The notes beneath the pieces were generated by a model that saw nothing but the letters and a program-made list of their open reading frames with translations, did not search any database and was not told the DNA's origin. From NCBI RefSeq assembly GCF_000187995.2, contig NZ_AEUW02000001.1:558001-622000 (forward strand): 64,000 bases of DNA, read 5' to 3'. Below, one piece after another: positions 28,626-37,757 of the stretch; the stretch's first letter is position 1; every line of letters begins with the position of its first letter. The translations under genes and the position numbers were made by a program. This stretch comes from Streptococcus macacae NCTC 11558 (GTDB lineage Bacteria > Bacillota > Bacilli > Lactobacillales > Streptococcaceae).

Positions 28626-28964
28626 ATGCAAGTTATTAAGCGCAGCGGTCAAGTCGTTGATTTCGATCCAGATAAAATTTATCAAGCCATTCTTGGAGCA
28701 GCACAAACAGTTTATATATTAGATGATGCTTTGCGCCAGGATTTGGCACAAGTTACAAAAAAAGTAGTGGTTGATTTAGAAGAAGCACAAATTGAGCGTC
28801 CTACTATTAGTATGATTCAATCGTTGGTAGAACACCGTTTATTGGATGCAGGTTTTATTAATATTGCTGAACATTATATTGCTTATCGTTTGCAAAGAGA
28901 TCTTGAACGCAATGGCTATGGCGATCATATCAATGTTCATTTGCATTTTGAACAAGTTAAATGA
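28626..28964 (+). CDS. Orphan ATP-cone domain protein
   Basis: This small protein (112 aa) is little more than an ATP-cone: it begins MQVIKRSGQVVDFDPDKIYQAI, typical of the nucleotide-sensing cone of ribonucleotide reductases and NrdR, and continues with VVVDLEEAQIERPTISMIQSLVE and HYIAYRLQRDLE. No catalytic or zinc-ribbon DNA-binding domain is attached. It has an AAAGAGG site, a strong promoter with a palindromic spacer, and a terminator touching its stop codon, so it is a stand-alone unit. A regulatory role in nucleotide sensing is a guess. Confidence 0.75.
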   Translation: MQVIKRSGQVVDFDPDKIYQAILGAAQTVYILDDALRQDLAQVTKKVVVDLEEAQIERPTISMIQSLVEHRLLDAGFINIAEHYIAYRLQRDLERNGYGDHINVHLHFEQVK

Positions 28965-28993
28965 GAGTGAAGAAAAACCTTACTCTCCTTTTT
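28963..28993 (+). terminator. Terminator overlapping the ATP-cone gene stop
   Basis: Stem GAGAGT (28963-28968) with ACTCTC (28982-28987), followed by six T residues. The stem begins inside the TGA stop codon. Confidence 0.65.
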
Positions 28994-29140
28994 TATGTTA
29001 AGAAATAAGCTATAGTAGTATTGATTAATTTTTTCAAGACCTTTGTACATTTAAGCTAATATTGATATCTATTTAAGATTTCATGACAGGTCTTATTTTG
29101 ATAATAATTTTGCTAAAATAGATTAAAAAAGGAGAAAACG

Positions 29141-30109
29141 ATGTTAAAAGAAAGGCGAAATCAAGGATTTATTTTATATTTAGTCATTGGTGTTATCTTT
29201 TTGATTGGATCTCTTATAACTTTTGTTGTGACTCATCAAAATCAAAATAACCAACACCCTTCTGTTGTATATAATGGAGGATCGACAAAAGCTTCTTCTG
29301 GAGATGAAATTACTTTGGAAGTTAATGCTATTTATCCTAAGCCTATAGCCGATATTGATGGGCATAAAACAGTTATATGGCTAGTTGGTTATAAAAACGG
29401 TTATGTTGGTTTAGAATCTAAAAAGAATGACAAGAATGTCGCTAAGCTCTTGAAAGCGAGAACTTCCCTTGCCAAGCATCCTAAAAAAATTAAAGTGAAA
29501 TTTTTCAAAGCGACTGCAAGCGGTAAATATGGTATCAGAAACTATTCTTTTTCACTAAGAGATATTCTAAGGAAGAATATGGAAGTTAGCCGTTACTTTT
29601 CCTTTGATGATTACCTTTCTTTGAGCAGCTTAAATGCGAATCAGCTGAATACATTCGTTATTTGTGGCTTTTTTGGATTTATGGGGATCCTTTTTATAGC
29701 TTTGGCCTTTTTCATCAAATCTAAAATTAATCGTGCTTATAATGACTTCTATGCAGCTTATCCTGAATTAAATGGTAATTTAGCGCAAGTAACTACAGAA
29801 GCCGCTTACTATGATGATAAACTCAATATTGTTATATATAAGAATCATTTAGTAAGTTATTATAGAGGTTTTGCTATTGTAGATTTAAGTCAGATCATAC
29901 AACTTTACCATCGTATCATAAAAACAAAACGTTCTTTTTTGACGGTAAATCAGCACTCTTTTCTTGTGGCTGTTAAAAATGATAATAAAAAAGTTAATTT
30001 ACCAATTCCAAATCACGGCAAAAAAACAGACAAAGAGCTCCAGCCATTATTTGAGCTTCTTCAAAGAGATTTTCCAAATATAAATCTAAAAAATGATAAA
30101 CCGTTTTAA
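29141..30109 (+). CDS. Two-helix membrane protein of unknown function
   Basis: The protein (322 aa) has one helix near the N-terminus (about residues 10-31, FILYLVIGVIFLIGSLITF) and an outside domain of about 145 residues. A second helix (about 178-200) is followed by a cytoplasmic tail of about 120 residues rich in beta-type sequence (NIVIYKNHLVSYYRGFAIVDL), which may be a PH-like fold. I do not recognise the family. An AAAAGGAG site precedes the ATG, and it is followed by its own terminator. It is not clearly linked to its neighbours. Confidence 0.7.
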   Translation: MLKERRNQGFILYLVIGVIFLIGSLITFVVTHQNQNNQHPSVVYNGGSTKASSGDEITLEVNAIYPKPIADIDGHKTVIWLVGYKNGYVGLESKKNDKNVAKLLKARTSLAKHPKKIKVKFFKATASGKYGIRNYSFSLRDILRKNMEVSRYFSFDDYLSLSSLNANQLNTFVICGFFGFMGILFIALAFFIKSKINRAYNDFYAAYPELNGNLAQVTTEAAYYDDKLNIVIYKNHLVSYYRGFAIVDLSQIIQLYHRIIKTKRSFLTVNQHSFLVAVKNDNKKVNLPIPNHGKKTDKELQPLFELLQRDFPNINLKNDKPF

Positions 30110-30121
30110 TTCATGCTATTT

Positions 30122-30152
30122 AAAAACTTGGGTACTCTATCCAAGTTTTTTT
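30122..30152 (+). terminator. Terminator before rbgA
   Basis: Perfect 10-bp stem AAAAACTTGG (30122-30131) with CCAAGTTTTT (30141-30150), followed by further T residues. Confidence 0.75.
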
Positions 30153-30230
30153 AGCTTCTGACTTATGATATAATGATTGAGAAAGTCTCATTTGTTTTTA
30201 TAATTAAATGATATAAGGAGAAAATGCTTT

Positions 30231-31082
30231 ATGCCTACTATTCAATGGTTCCCTGGTCATATGTCTAAAGCGCGTCGCCAAATACAGGAGAACCTAAAAT
30301 ATATAGATTTTGTAACGATTTTAGCGGATGCACGTCTACCATTATCAAGTCAAAATCCCATGTTAAATAAAATTGTTGGCGATAAATCAAAATTACTGGT
30401 CTTAAATAAAGCTGATTTAGCCGATAAACAGGAAACGGCTAAGTGGTGTGCATATTATAAAAAAGAAGGACTAAAAGTATTAGCGATCAATGCCAAAGAA
30501 CAAGGAGTTATAAAACAGATTAACGGGGCAGCTAAAGCTTTAATGTCAGCTAAATTTGAACATCTACATAAAAAGGGCATTCAAAGTAATATGATGAGGA
30601 CAATGATCATTGGCATCCCAAATGTAGGCAAATCTACCCTTATGAATCGTTTAGCTGGTAAAAAGATTGCTTCTGTCGGAAATAAACCAGGTATCACTAA
30701 AGGGCAGCAATGGTTAAAAACAAATAAAGATTTGGAAATATTGGACACCCCAGGTATTTTGTGGCCGAAATTTGAAGATCAGTTTGTTGGTCTTAAACTA
30801 GCTTTAACAGGAGCTATTAAAGATAACATTTTACCGATGGATGAAGTAACTATTTTTGGTCTGAATTATTTTAAAAAGCACTACCCAGAACGTCTACAAG
30901 AATATTTTAACGGAATTGATTTAAGTGAAGAAGCGCCAGAAATCATTATGAATATGACACAAAAATTGGGTTTTAGAGATGATTATGATCGTTTTTACAG
31001 CTTTTTTATAAAAGCAGTCCGTAACGGGAAATTAGGACCTTATACATTGGATAAAGTGGTAGACTTAAATGGCAACAATTAA
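30231..31082 (+). CDS. rbgA: Ribosome biogenesis GTPase RbgA (YlqF)
   Basis: The protein (283 aa) is a circularly permuted GTPase needed for late 50S subunit assembly. The G4 motif NKAD (in [10 protein letters not shown]) precedes G1 [10 protein letters not shown] and G3 DTPGI, the permuted order of the family. The N-terminus [15 protein letters not shown] is typical. ATAAGGAG lies before the ATG. It overlaps rnhB by 14 bases, a pairing conserved in Firmicutes. Confidence 0.95.
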   Translation: MPTIQWFPGHMSKARRQIQENLKYIDFVTILADARLPLSSQNPMLNKIVGDKSKLLVLNKADLADKQETAKWCAYYKKEGLKVLAINAKEQGVIKQINGAAKALMSAKFEHLHKKGIQSNMMRTMIIGIPNVGKSTLMNRLAGKKIASVGNKPGITKGQQWLKTNKDLEILDTPGILWPKFEDQFVGLKLALTGAIKDNILPMDEVTIFGLNYFKKHYPERLQEYFNGIDLSEEAPEIIMNMTQKLGFRDDYDRFYSFFIKAVRNGKLGPYTLDKVVDLNGNN

Positions 31083-31842
31083 GGAAATTAAACAAATACT
31101 GGCTAATATTAATCAGTTTTCAGATCCGCAATTATTAGTATTTGAAAAGGATAAGCGTGTTGGTGTACAAAATGCTGTTAAACAACGTAAGAAAGAACTT
31201 CAGTTCAATCGAGATGAAGATTTACGTTTAGAAAATATGCTCTTCTACGAAAAAGAACTATACGCCAAAGGTTATCAATATATCGCAGGAATTGATGAAG
31301 TGGGACGAGGGCCTTTGGCTGGACCTGTTGTTGCAGCATGTGTGATTTTGCCTCGTATGAGTAAAATCAAGGGGTTAAATGACAGCAAGCAGATTCCTAA
31401 GAAAAAGCATGAAGCTATCTATCAAAGGGTTCTTAAAAAGGCTTTATCGGTTGGCATTGGTATCGTTAGTAATCAGATGATTGATCAGATTAATATTTAT
31501 GAGGCTAGTAGACTGGCTATGCTGCAGGCAATCAAACAACTTTCTAAAGATGAAATTAAGCCGGATTATTTACTCATTGATGCCATGCATATAGATAGCG
31601 CTATTCCACAACGTTCTATTATTAAGGGGGATGCTAAATCTATGTCTATCGCCGCAGCCTCTATCGTTGCAAAAGTAACTCGTGATAAACTTATGGCAGA
31701 TTATAATCAGATTTATCCTGGCTACGATTTTGCACATAATGCTGGCTATGGAACTAAAAACCATTTAAATGGTTTAAGGCAGTATGGAATAACACCGATT
31801 CACCGCAAAAGTTTTGAACCTATAAAATCAATGTTACTATAA
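31069..31842 (+). CDS. rnhB: Ribonuclease HII
   Basis: The protein (257 aa) cleaves RNA in RNA-DNA hybrids and at single ribonucleotides. The catalytic [15 protein letters not shown] motif, the second aspartate in LLIDAMHI and the [21 protein letters not shown] motif are intact. It also has an N-terminal extension (about 70 residues), common in Firmicute RNase HII. It overlaps rbgA. Confidence 0.96.
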   Translation: MATIKEIKQILANINQFSDPQLLVFEKDKRVGVQNAVKQRKKELQFNRDEDLRLENMLFYEKELYAKGYQYIAGIDEVGRGPLAGPVVAACVILPRMSKIKGLNDSKQIPKKKHEAIYQRVLKKALSVGIGIVSNQMIDQINIYEASRLAMLQAIKQLSKDEIKPDYLLIDAMHIDSAIPQRSIIKGDAKSMSIAAASIVAKVTRDKLMADYNQIYPGYDFAHNAGYGTKNHLNGLRQYGITPIHRKSFEPIKSMLL

Positions 31843-31943
31843 TATTCTTCATTCTTTAGCTGGCTTTTATGAAATCATAACTTTTGTCTGCTTTTACTTA
31901 TGTTGTAATGTAGTCATTTTAATAATAAGGAAGGAGTTGTGTT

Positions 31944-32210
31944 ATGAGTTTATTGACAAGGGGAATTGCTAAAAAGACCGTTGCTTCATTAAACGAGTCT
32001 AAACATCATATTTTCTATTCTATTATTATTTGTTTTGGTTTAGCCATTTTATTTTTATCTGCCGCAGTCTATAACATCATGACAGAAGCTACGAAAGACC
32101 CTAAAATACGTATTATTGGTATTATATTGTGTTTAGCATTAGCAGCTCTCTTTTTATTTTTAGGTCTAGCGCTGCTGCTTAAAGTAAAGAAAAAAACTAA
32201 AAAGAGGTAA
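31944..32210 (+). CDS. Small two-helix membrane protein
   Basis: The protein has 88 aa with two hydrophobic helices (about residues 23-45 and 57-78) and a basic KVKKKTKKR tail, which should face the cytoplasm. An AAGGAAGG site lies before the ATG, and the next gene begins three bases after its stop. I do not recognise a family; its coding status is supported by the ribosome site and by tight coupling to the acetyltransferase. Confidence 0.65.
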   Translation: MSLLTRGIAKKTVASLNESKHHIFYSIIICFGLAILFLSAAVYNIMTEATKDPKIRIIGIILCLALAALFLFLGLALLLKVKKKTKKR

Positions 32211-32213
32211 AAA

Positions 32214-32762
32214 ATGATAAGTGAAAAAGAAAAAATGCTGTCTGGACAGCTCTATAAGGCCAGTGATCCCGAGCTTTATCAGATGCGCCAAAAATCCCGT
32301 CAGAATATGGTAACCTTTAACAAAGAATTAGAACGCCAACAGGCCTGTCTTCTCTTAAAAGATTGGTTTGGAGCTACTGGAGAACATATTACTATCAATC
32401 CTCAGTTTACTTGTGATTATGGTTCTCATATTTATGTTGGCGAAAACTTTTATGCGAATGCGAATTGCACTTTTTTAGATGTCTGTGAAATACGCATAGG
32501 CAACAATGCTTTGATAGGACCTAATGTGCAAATGCTGACCCCTTTACATCCATTAAATGCTAAAGAACGTATTTCTGGCCTTGAATACGGTGCACCGATT
32601 ATGATAGGAGACAATGTGTGGATTGGCGGAGGGGCGACAGTTCTTCCCGGTGTAACACTAGGTGATAACGTTGTTGTTGGTGCTGGAAGCGTTGTGACTA
32701 AGTCTTTTGGAAATAATGTTGCTATTGCGGGGAACCCTGCAAAAATTATCAAGTATTTATAA
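32214..32762 (+). CDS. Maltose/galactoside O-acetyltransferase-like enzyme
   Basis: The protein (182 aa) has a short N-terminal helical domain (SEKEKMLSGQLYKASDPELY), typical of the Maa/LacA group, and a left-handed beta-helix of hexapeptide repeats ending in GDNVWIGGGATVLPGVTLG and VVGAGSVVTKSF. Such enzymes acetylate sugars with acetyl-CoA. The natural substrate is uncertain. It is co-transcribed with the small membrane protein upstream. Confidence 0.85.
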   Translation: MISEKEKMLSGQLYKASDPELYQMRQKSRQNMVTFNKELERQQACLLLKDWFGATGEHITINPQFTCDYGSHIYVGENFYANANCTFLDVCEIRIGNNALIGPNVQMLTPLHPLNAKERISGLEYGAPIMIGDNVWIGGGATVLPGVTLGDNVVVGAGSVVTKSFGNNVAIAGNPAKIIKYL

Positions 32763-32858
32763 AGGATATAAAGAAAGCACTCAATACTTGAATAAGTTTT
32801 GATACAGAGTTCATTTATAAAAATAGGATAGTGAGGCCGAACTAATTTGGTCTTGTTT

Positions 32859-32866
32859 TCGAATAG
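32859..32866 (+). promoter_or_regulatory. Competence sigma (ComX/SigX) cin-box upstream of dprA
   Basis: TTCGAATA matches the streptococcal cin-box TACGAATA at seven of eight bases. It lies 21 bases before the dprA ATG, after a T-rich stretch, as expected of late competence promoters. Confidence 0.7.
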
Positions 32867-32887
32867 TTTAAATAGGAAGGTGTAAAA

Positions 32888-33724
32888 ATGGATAATTTTC
32901 AACTATTTAAACTAAAAAAAGCAGGACTGACAAATCTAAATATTTTAAAAATTATAGAATATCAAAAAACAAAGAAAAAATCTTTGTCTCTTCGTGATAT
33001 GGCTGTTGTTTCCGGCTGTCGGGAACCTCTACTTTTTATGGAACAGTATAAAAACTTGAATAGCAGCGTATTGCGAAAGGAATTTAATCGTTTTTCCTCT
33101 CTGTCTATTTTTGATAAAGATTACCCATTGGAGCTAAAAAATATCTATAATCCTCCAGCGCTTTTATTTTATAAAGGTAATATTGATCTTTTACAAAGCA
33201 AAAAATTAGCAATTGTTGGCTCTAGATCTTCTAGCCAAAACGGTATAGATGCGGTTAAAAAGATTGTACAAGAATTGGGAAACCGGTTTGTTATTGTTAG
33301 TGGTTTGGCACGTGGAATTGATACAAGTGCTCATTTAGCTGTGTTAAGAAATGGAGGATCTAGCATTGCTGTTATCGGTACAGGACTAGATATGTACTAT
33401 CCTAAAGAAAATAAACAATTACAAGATTATATTGCTCACAATCATCTCCTTTTATCAGAATATGGACCAGGCAGCAGACCCTTAAAATATCATTTTCCAG
33501 AACGCAATAGAATCATCGCAGGGCTGTCCCAAGGAGTTGTTGTTGCAGAAGCTAAACTGCGTTCAGGAAGCTTGATTACTTCTGAACGTGCCTTAGAGGA
33601 AGGAAGAGATGTCTATGCAATTCCTGGAAATATTTTAGATGGCTACTCAGATGGCTGTCACCATTTGATACAAGAGGGAGCAAAATGCATAACTTCGGGT
33701 CTTGATATCTTAAATGAATATTAA
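32888..33724 (+). CDS. dprA: DNA processing protein DprA (Smf)
   Basis: The protein (278 aa) loads RecA onto incoming single-stranded DNA during transformation. A short N-terminal helical domain (about residues 1-70) is followed by the Rossmann-like domain with IVGSRSSSQNG, VSGLARGIDTSAH, VIGTGLDMYYPKEN and YHFPERNRIIAGLS. AGGAAGG precedes the ATG. The cin-box just upstream suggests expression only in the competent state. It is next to topA, the usual order in Firmicutes. Confidence 0.95.
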   Translation: MDNFQLFKLKKAGLTNLNILKIIEYQKTKKKSLSLRDMAVVSGCREPLLFMEQYKNLNSSVLRKEFNRFSSLSIFDKDYPLELKNIYNPPALLFYKGNIDLLQSKKLAIVGSRSSSQNGIDAVKKIVQELGNRFVIVSGLARGIDTSAHLAVLRNGGSSIAVIGTGLDMYYPKENKQLQDYIAHNHLLLSEYGPGSRPLKYHFPERNRIIAGLSQGVVVAEAKLRSGSLITSERALEEGRDVYAIPGNILDGYSDGCHHLIQEGAKCITSGLDILNEY

Positions 33725-33761
33725 ATCCCGAACAACTTCTTCTATAAGATAATCTTTGTTC

Positions 33762-33790
33762 TTGACAGGTTTCTAAAAATAATATATCAT
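33762..33790 (+). promoter_or_regulatory. topA promoter
   Basis: -35 TTGACA (33762-33767), 17-base spacer, -10 TATCAT (33785-33790), 36 bases before the GTG start. Confidence 0.8.
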
Positions 33791-33825
33791 TCTAGAAGTT
33801 TAAAACTGATAGAAAGTGTGATATA

Positions 33826-35940
33826 GTGACAGCTCAAACAGCAACTAAAGCCAAAAAAACAAGTAAGAAACGCGCAACAGCTAAGAAAAATTTAGTTATC
33901 GTAGAGTCTCCTGCTAAAGCAAAAACTATAGAAAAGTATTTGGGACGCTCTTATAAAGTTGTTGCTTCTGTGGGGCATATTCGTGACCTAAAAAAATCAA
34001 GTATGTCAATAGATTTTGATAATAATTACGAACCTCAATATATTAATATTAGAGGTAAAGGTCCTCTTATTAATTCCTTAAAAAAAGAAGCTAAAAAAGC
34101 CAAACAAATTTTTCTTGCAAGTGACCCGGATCGTGAAGGAGAAGCTATTTCATGGCATTTAGCACATATTTTAAATTTGGATCCAAAAGAAAAAAATCGT
34201 GTCGTTTTTAATGAAATCACAAAAAATACTGTGAAAAATGCTTTTACTGAACCGCGTCAAATTGATATGGATCTTGTAGATGCACAGCAAGCACGTCGTG
34301 TTTTGGATAGAATCGTAGGTTATTCTATATCACCTATTCTCTGGAAAAAAGTTAAAAAAGGCCTTTCAGCAGGGCGTGTCCAATCTGTTGCTCTCAAGCT
34401 CATTATTGACCGTGAAAATGAAATAAAGAACTTTAAACCAGAAGAATATTGGAGTATTGATGGTTTATTTAAAAAAGGAAAAAAACAGTTTCAAGCCAGT
34501 TTTTATGGACTTGATGGAAAAAAAATTAAACTAAAAAACAAGGATGGAGTTAAAGAAGTACTAGATCGTATTACAGGAGATGATTTTCTTGTTAAGAAAG
34601 TCGAAAAGAAGGAACGTAAACGCAATGCACCGCTCCCTTATACAACATCCTCTTTGCAACAAGATGCTGCTAATAAAATTAGTTTTAGGACGCGTAAAAC
34701 AATGATGGTTGCTCAACAGCTTTATGAAGGAATCAGGCTTGGTTCTAGCGGGCAGCAAGGTTTGATTACTTATATGCGTACTGATTCTACCAGAATTAGC
34801 CCTTTAGCTCAAAATGAAGCTGCTACTTATATTACAGAGCGTTTTGGCGCTCATTATTCGAAGCACGGGAATCGTGTGCGTAACGCCTCAGGAGCCCAAG
34901 ATGCCCATGAGGCTATCCGCCCTTCAAATGTTAATCATACGCCTGAATCTATTGCTAAATATTTAGATAAGGATCAATTAAAACTTTATACTCTTATTTG
35001 GAACCGTTTTGTTGCCAGCCAGATGACAGCAGCTGTCTTTGATACAATGAAGGTCAATCTTGAGCAAAATGGCGTCCGATTTACTGCTAATGGCAGTCAA
35101 GTCAAATTCGATGGATATTTAGCTATTTATAATGATTCTGATAAAAATAAAATGCTTCCTGATATGACAGAAGGTGACTATGTCAAAAAAGTTTCTACTA
35201 ATCCTGAACAGCATTTTACTCAGCCACCTGCTCGTTATTCAGAAGCAACTCTTATTAGAACTTTAGAGGAAAATGGTGTTGGCCGTCCGTCAACCTATGC
35301 GCCAACGCTAGAAACCATCCAAAAACGTTATTATGTCAAGTTAATTGCAAGACGTTTTGAGCCGACTGAACTTGGTGAAATTGTTAACAGTCTTATTATT
35401 GAATTCTTCCCAGATATTGTAGATGTCAAATTCACAGCTGAAATGGAAGGGAAACTTGATGAAATCGAAATCGGCAAGGAAGACTGGCAAAGGGTTATTG
35501 ATCAGTTTTACAGGCCTTTTGAGAAGGAAGTTTCAAAGGCTGAAGAAGAAATGGAAAAAATTCAAATTAAAGATGAACCCGCTGGTTTTGATTGTGAAAT
35601 TTGTGGTCATCCGATGGTCATAAAACTTGGCCGCTATGGCAAGTTTTATGCTTGTTCAAATTTCCCAGACTGTCATAATACTAAGGCTATTACTAAAGAA
35701 ATAGGTGTTACTTGTCCCCTTTGTAAGAAAGGACAGGTCATTGAACGCAAGACAAAACGCAACCGTATTTTTTATGGCTGTGATCGCTATCCAGAATGTG
35801 AATTTACTTCATGGAATAAGCCTATTGGGCGAGATTGTCCTAAATCTGGAGATTTTCTAGTTGAAAAGAAAGTTCGTGGCGGTAAACAAGTAATCTGCAG
35901 CAATAATGAGTGCGATTATAAAGAAGAAATTATAAAATAA
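33826..35940 (+). CDS. topA: DNA topoisomerase I
   Basis: The protein (704 aa) relaxes negative supercoils. It has a Lys-rich leader, the TOPRIM start [17 protein letters not shown], the catalytic tyrosine in [12 protein letters not shown] and three C-terminal zinc fingers (CEICGHP, CPLCKKG and a third starting CPKSGDF). It starts with GTG at 33826. A consensus promoter lies upstream, separate from the competence-controlled dprA. Confidence 0.96.
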   Translation: MTAQTATKAKKTSKKRATAKKNLVIVESPAKAKTIEKYLGRSYKVVASVGHIRDLKKSSMSIDFDNNYEPQYINIRGKGPLINSLKKEAKKAKQIFLASDPDREGEAISWHLAHILNLDPKEKNRVVFNEITKNTVKNAFTEPRQIDMDLVDAQQARRVLDRIVGYSISPILWKKVKKGLSAGRVQSVALKLIIDRENEIKNFKPEEYWSIDGLFKKGKKQFQASFYGLDGKKIKLKNKDGVKEVLDRITGDDFLVKKVEKKERKRNAPLPYTTSSLQQDAANKISFRTRKTMMVAQQLYEGIRLGSSGQQGLITYMRTDSTRISPLAQNEAATYITERFGAHYSKHGNRVRNASGAQDAHEAIRPSNVNHTPESIAKYLDKDQLKLYTLIWNRFVASQMTAAVFDTMKVNLEQNGVRFTANGSQVKFDGYLAIYNDSDKNKMLPDMTEGDYVKKVSTNPEQHFTQPPARYSEATLIRTLEENGVGRPSTYAPTLETIQKRYYVKLIARRFEPTELGEIVNSLIIEFFPDIVDVKFTAEMEGKLDEIEIGKEDWQRVIDQFYRPFEKEVSKAEEEMEKIQIKDEPAGFDCEICGHPMVIKLGRYGKFYACSNFPDCHNTKAITKEIGVTCPLCKKGQVIERKTKRNRIFYGCDRYPECEFTSWNKPIGRDCPKSGDFLVEKKVRGGKQVICSNNECDYKEEIIK

Positions 35941-35946
35941 ATGATC

Positions 35947-35977
35947 AGGAGTGAGATTTTTGTTTCACTCCTTTTTA
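35947..35977 (+). terminator. topA terminator
   Basis: Stem AGGAGTGA (35947-35954) with TCACTCCT (35965-35972), followed by five T residues. Confidence 0.75.
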
Positions 35978-36224
35978 ATATTGAAAGCTGCTTTCTCATT
36001 ATACAGTAGATGATTACTCACCTATAGTATATAGATAATAGAGGTTTTTATAGTCTGGAGGATAGTTGATAGCGGTAATAAAACCAATCAAAGCTTGTAT
36101 CAAAACAATCTGAAAATACTTCCAAATGTTTTAGTTTAGGAAATTCAGGAATTAAGGTATAATAAACAGGTATCACAAATAGAAAGATTTGAGCTGGGAT
36201 TTTCCTAGCAAAGAGGTATTGGTT

Positions 36225-37559
36225 TTGTCTCAATCTTACATAAATGTTATCGGGGCTGGCTTGGCTGGTTCTGAGGCGGCATATCAGATTGCCAAGCGCG
36301 GTATTCCTGTCAAACTCTATGAGATGCGCGGTGTTAAGCCGACACCTCAGCATAAAACCAGTGATTTTGCAGAATTGGTCTGCTCTAATTCTTTTCGTGG
36401 GGACAGCCTAACTAATGCTGTTGGTCTGCTTAAAGAAGAAATGCGTCGTTTGGATTCCATTATCATGCAAAAAGGTGAAGCCAACCGTCTGCCTGCTGGA
36501 GGTGCTATGGCGGTTGACCGCGAAGGTTATGCTCAAGCGGTAACTGCAGAACTCCAAAACCATCCCTTAATAGAGGTTATTCGCAAGGAAATAACAGAAA
36601 TTCCCGAAGATGTGATTACAATAATTGCGACAGGTCCTCTGACAAGCGACAGTCTGGCAGAAAAAATTCACATATTGAATAATGGAGCTGGTTTTTATTT
36701 TTACGATGCAGCAGCCCCCATTATTGATAAAAGTACGATTGATATGGATAAGGTCTACCTCAAATCGCGTTATGACAAGGGTGAAGCGGCCTATCTTAAC
36801 TGTCCTATGACTAAAGAAGAATTTATGGCTTTTCATGAAGCTTTGATAAAGGCAAAAGAGGCTCCGCTTAATTCTTTTGAGAAAGAAAAGTATTTTGAAG
36901 GATGCATGCCTATCGAAGTTATGGCTAAACGCGGTATCAAAACGATGCTTTATGGTCCTATGAAGCCAGTTGGGCTAGAATATCCAGAAGATTATAAAGG
37001 ACCGCGAGATGGTGACTATAAGACACCCTATGCTGTTGTCCAACTGCGTCAGGACAATGCTGCAGGAAATCTTTATAATATTGTCGGTTTTCAAACACAT
37101 CTTAAATGGGGAGAGCAGAAGCGAGTTTTTCAGATGATTCCTGGACTCGAACACGCTGATTTTGTCCGCTATGGCGTCATGCACCGCAACTCTTATATGG
37201 ATTCACCAAATCTTCTAACCCAGACCTTCCAGTCCAAAAGACAGAGCAATCTCTTTTTTGCTGGTCAGATGACAGGGGTAGAGGGCTATGTAGAATCAGC
37301 AGCTTCTGGTCTTATAGCTGGTATTAATGCTGTTCGCTATTTGAAGGGAGAAAAAGCTGTAGTTTTTCCGCAGACAACAGCCATCGGTTCCCTACCTTAT
37401 TACATTACACATACCAATAGTAAACATTTTCAACCTATGAACATTAATTTTGGAATTATAGCAGAATTAAAAGGTCCGCGTATTCGAGATAAAAAAGAAC
37501 GTTACACTGCCATCAGCAAACGCGCTTTAAGAGATTTAGAACCATTTTTAAACTTTTAA
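36225..37559 (+). CDS. trmFO: tRNA U54 methyltransferase TrmFO (Gid), TTG start
   Basis: The protein (444 aa from this start) is the folate/FAD-dependent enzyme that makes ribothymidine at tRNA position 54. The FAD site [20 protein letters not shown], the CSNSFRGD segment and the C-terminal [17 protein letters not shown] are present. The frame is open from a TTG at 36189, but the TTG at 36225 follows AAAGAGG and leaves the family's short N-terminus, so I use it. A TATAAT box lies about 65 bases upstream of this start. Confidence 0.93.
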   Translation: MSQSYINVIGAGLAGSEAAYQIAKRGIPVKLYEMRGVKPTPQHKTSDFAELVCSNSFRGDSLTNAVGLLKEEMRRLDSIIMQKGEANRLPAGGAMAVDREGYAQAVTAELQNHPLIEVIRKEITEIPEDVITIIATGPLTSDSLAEKIHILNNGAGFYFYDAAAPIIDKSTIDMDKVYLKSRYDKGEAAYLNCPMTKEEFMAFHEALIKAKEAPLNSFEKEKYFEGCMPIEVMAKRGIKTMLYGPMKPVGLEYPEDYKGPRDGDYKTPYAVVQLRQDNAAGNLYNIVGFQTHLKWGEQKRVFQMIPGLEHADFVRYGVMHRNSYMDSPNLLTQTFQSKRQSNLFFAGQMTGVEGYVESAASGLIAGINAVRYLKGEKAVVFPQTTAIGSLPYYITHTNSKHFQPMNINFGIIAELKGPRIRDKKERYTAISKRALRDLEPFLNF

Positions 37560-37576
37560 GTTTTAGAAATAAATGC

Positions 37577-37611
37577 TAATAAAAGTCTTTGAAAATCAAA
37601 GGCTTTTATTA
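37577..37611 (+). terminator. trmFO terminator
   Basis: A 16-base stem, TAATAAAAGTCTTTGA (37577-37592) with TCAAAGGCTTTTATTA (37596-37611), with one G-U pair and a 3-base loop. Confidence 0.7.
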
Positions 37612-37673
37612 ATTTTAAATAAGATAGTTATCGGCTTTTTTAGTGAAATTTAGAAAAAATTTATAAATATCAG

Positions 37674-37711
37674 TTACAAATATTTGTTAATTATTAAAAA
37701 TATGTTACAAT
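37674..37711 (+). promoter_or_regulatory. gtfB promoter with an upstream palindrome
   Basis: -35 TTGTTA (37684-37689), 16-base spacer, -10 TACAAT (37706-37711) preceded by TGT. The perfect 12-bp palindrome ACAAATATTTGT (37676-37687) overlaps the -35. TGTTAA and TGTTAC half sites of the VicR type are present but 12 rather than 5 bases apart. Confidence 0.6.
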
Positions 37712-37757
37712 AATACTGTTTGATATAAAACATCTTTAATAATTTTGGAGGTTCCTA

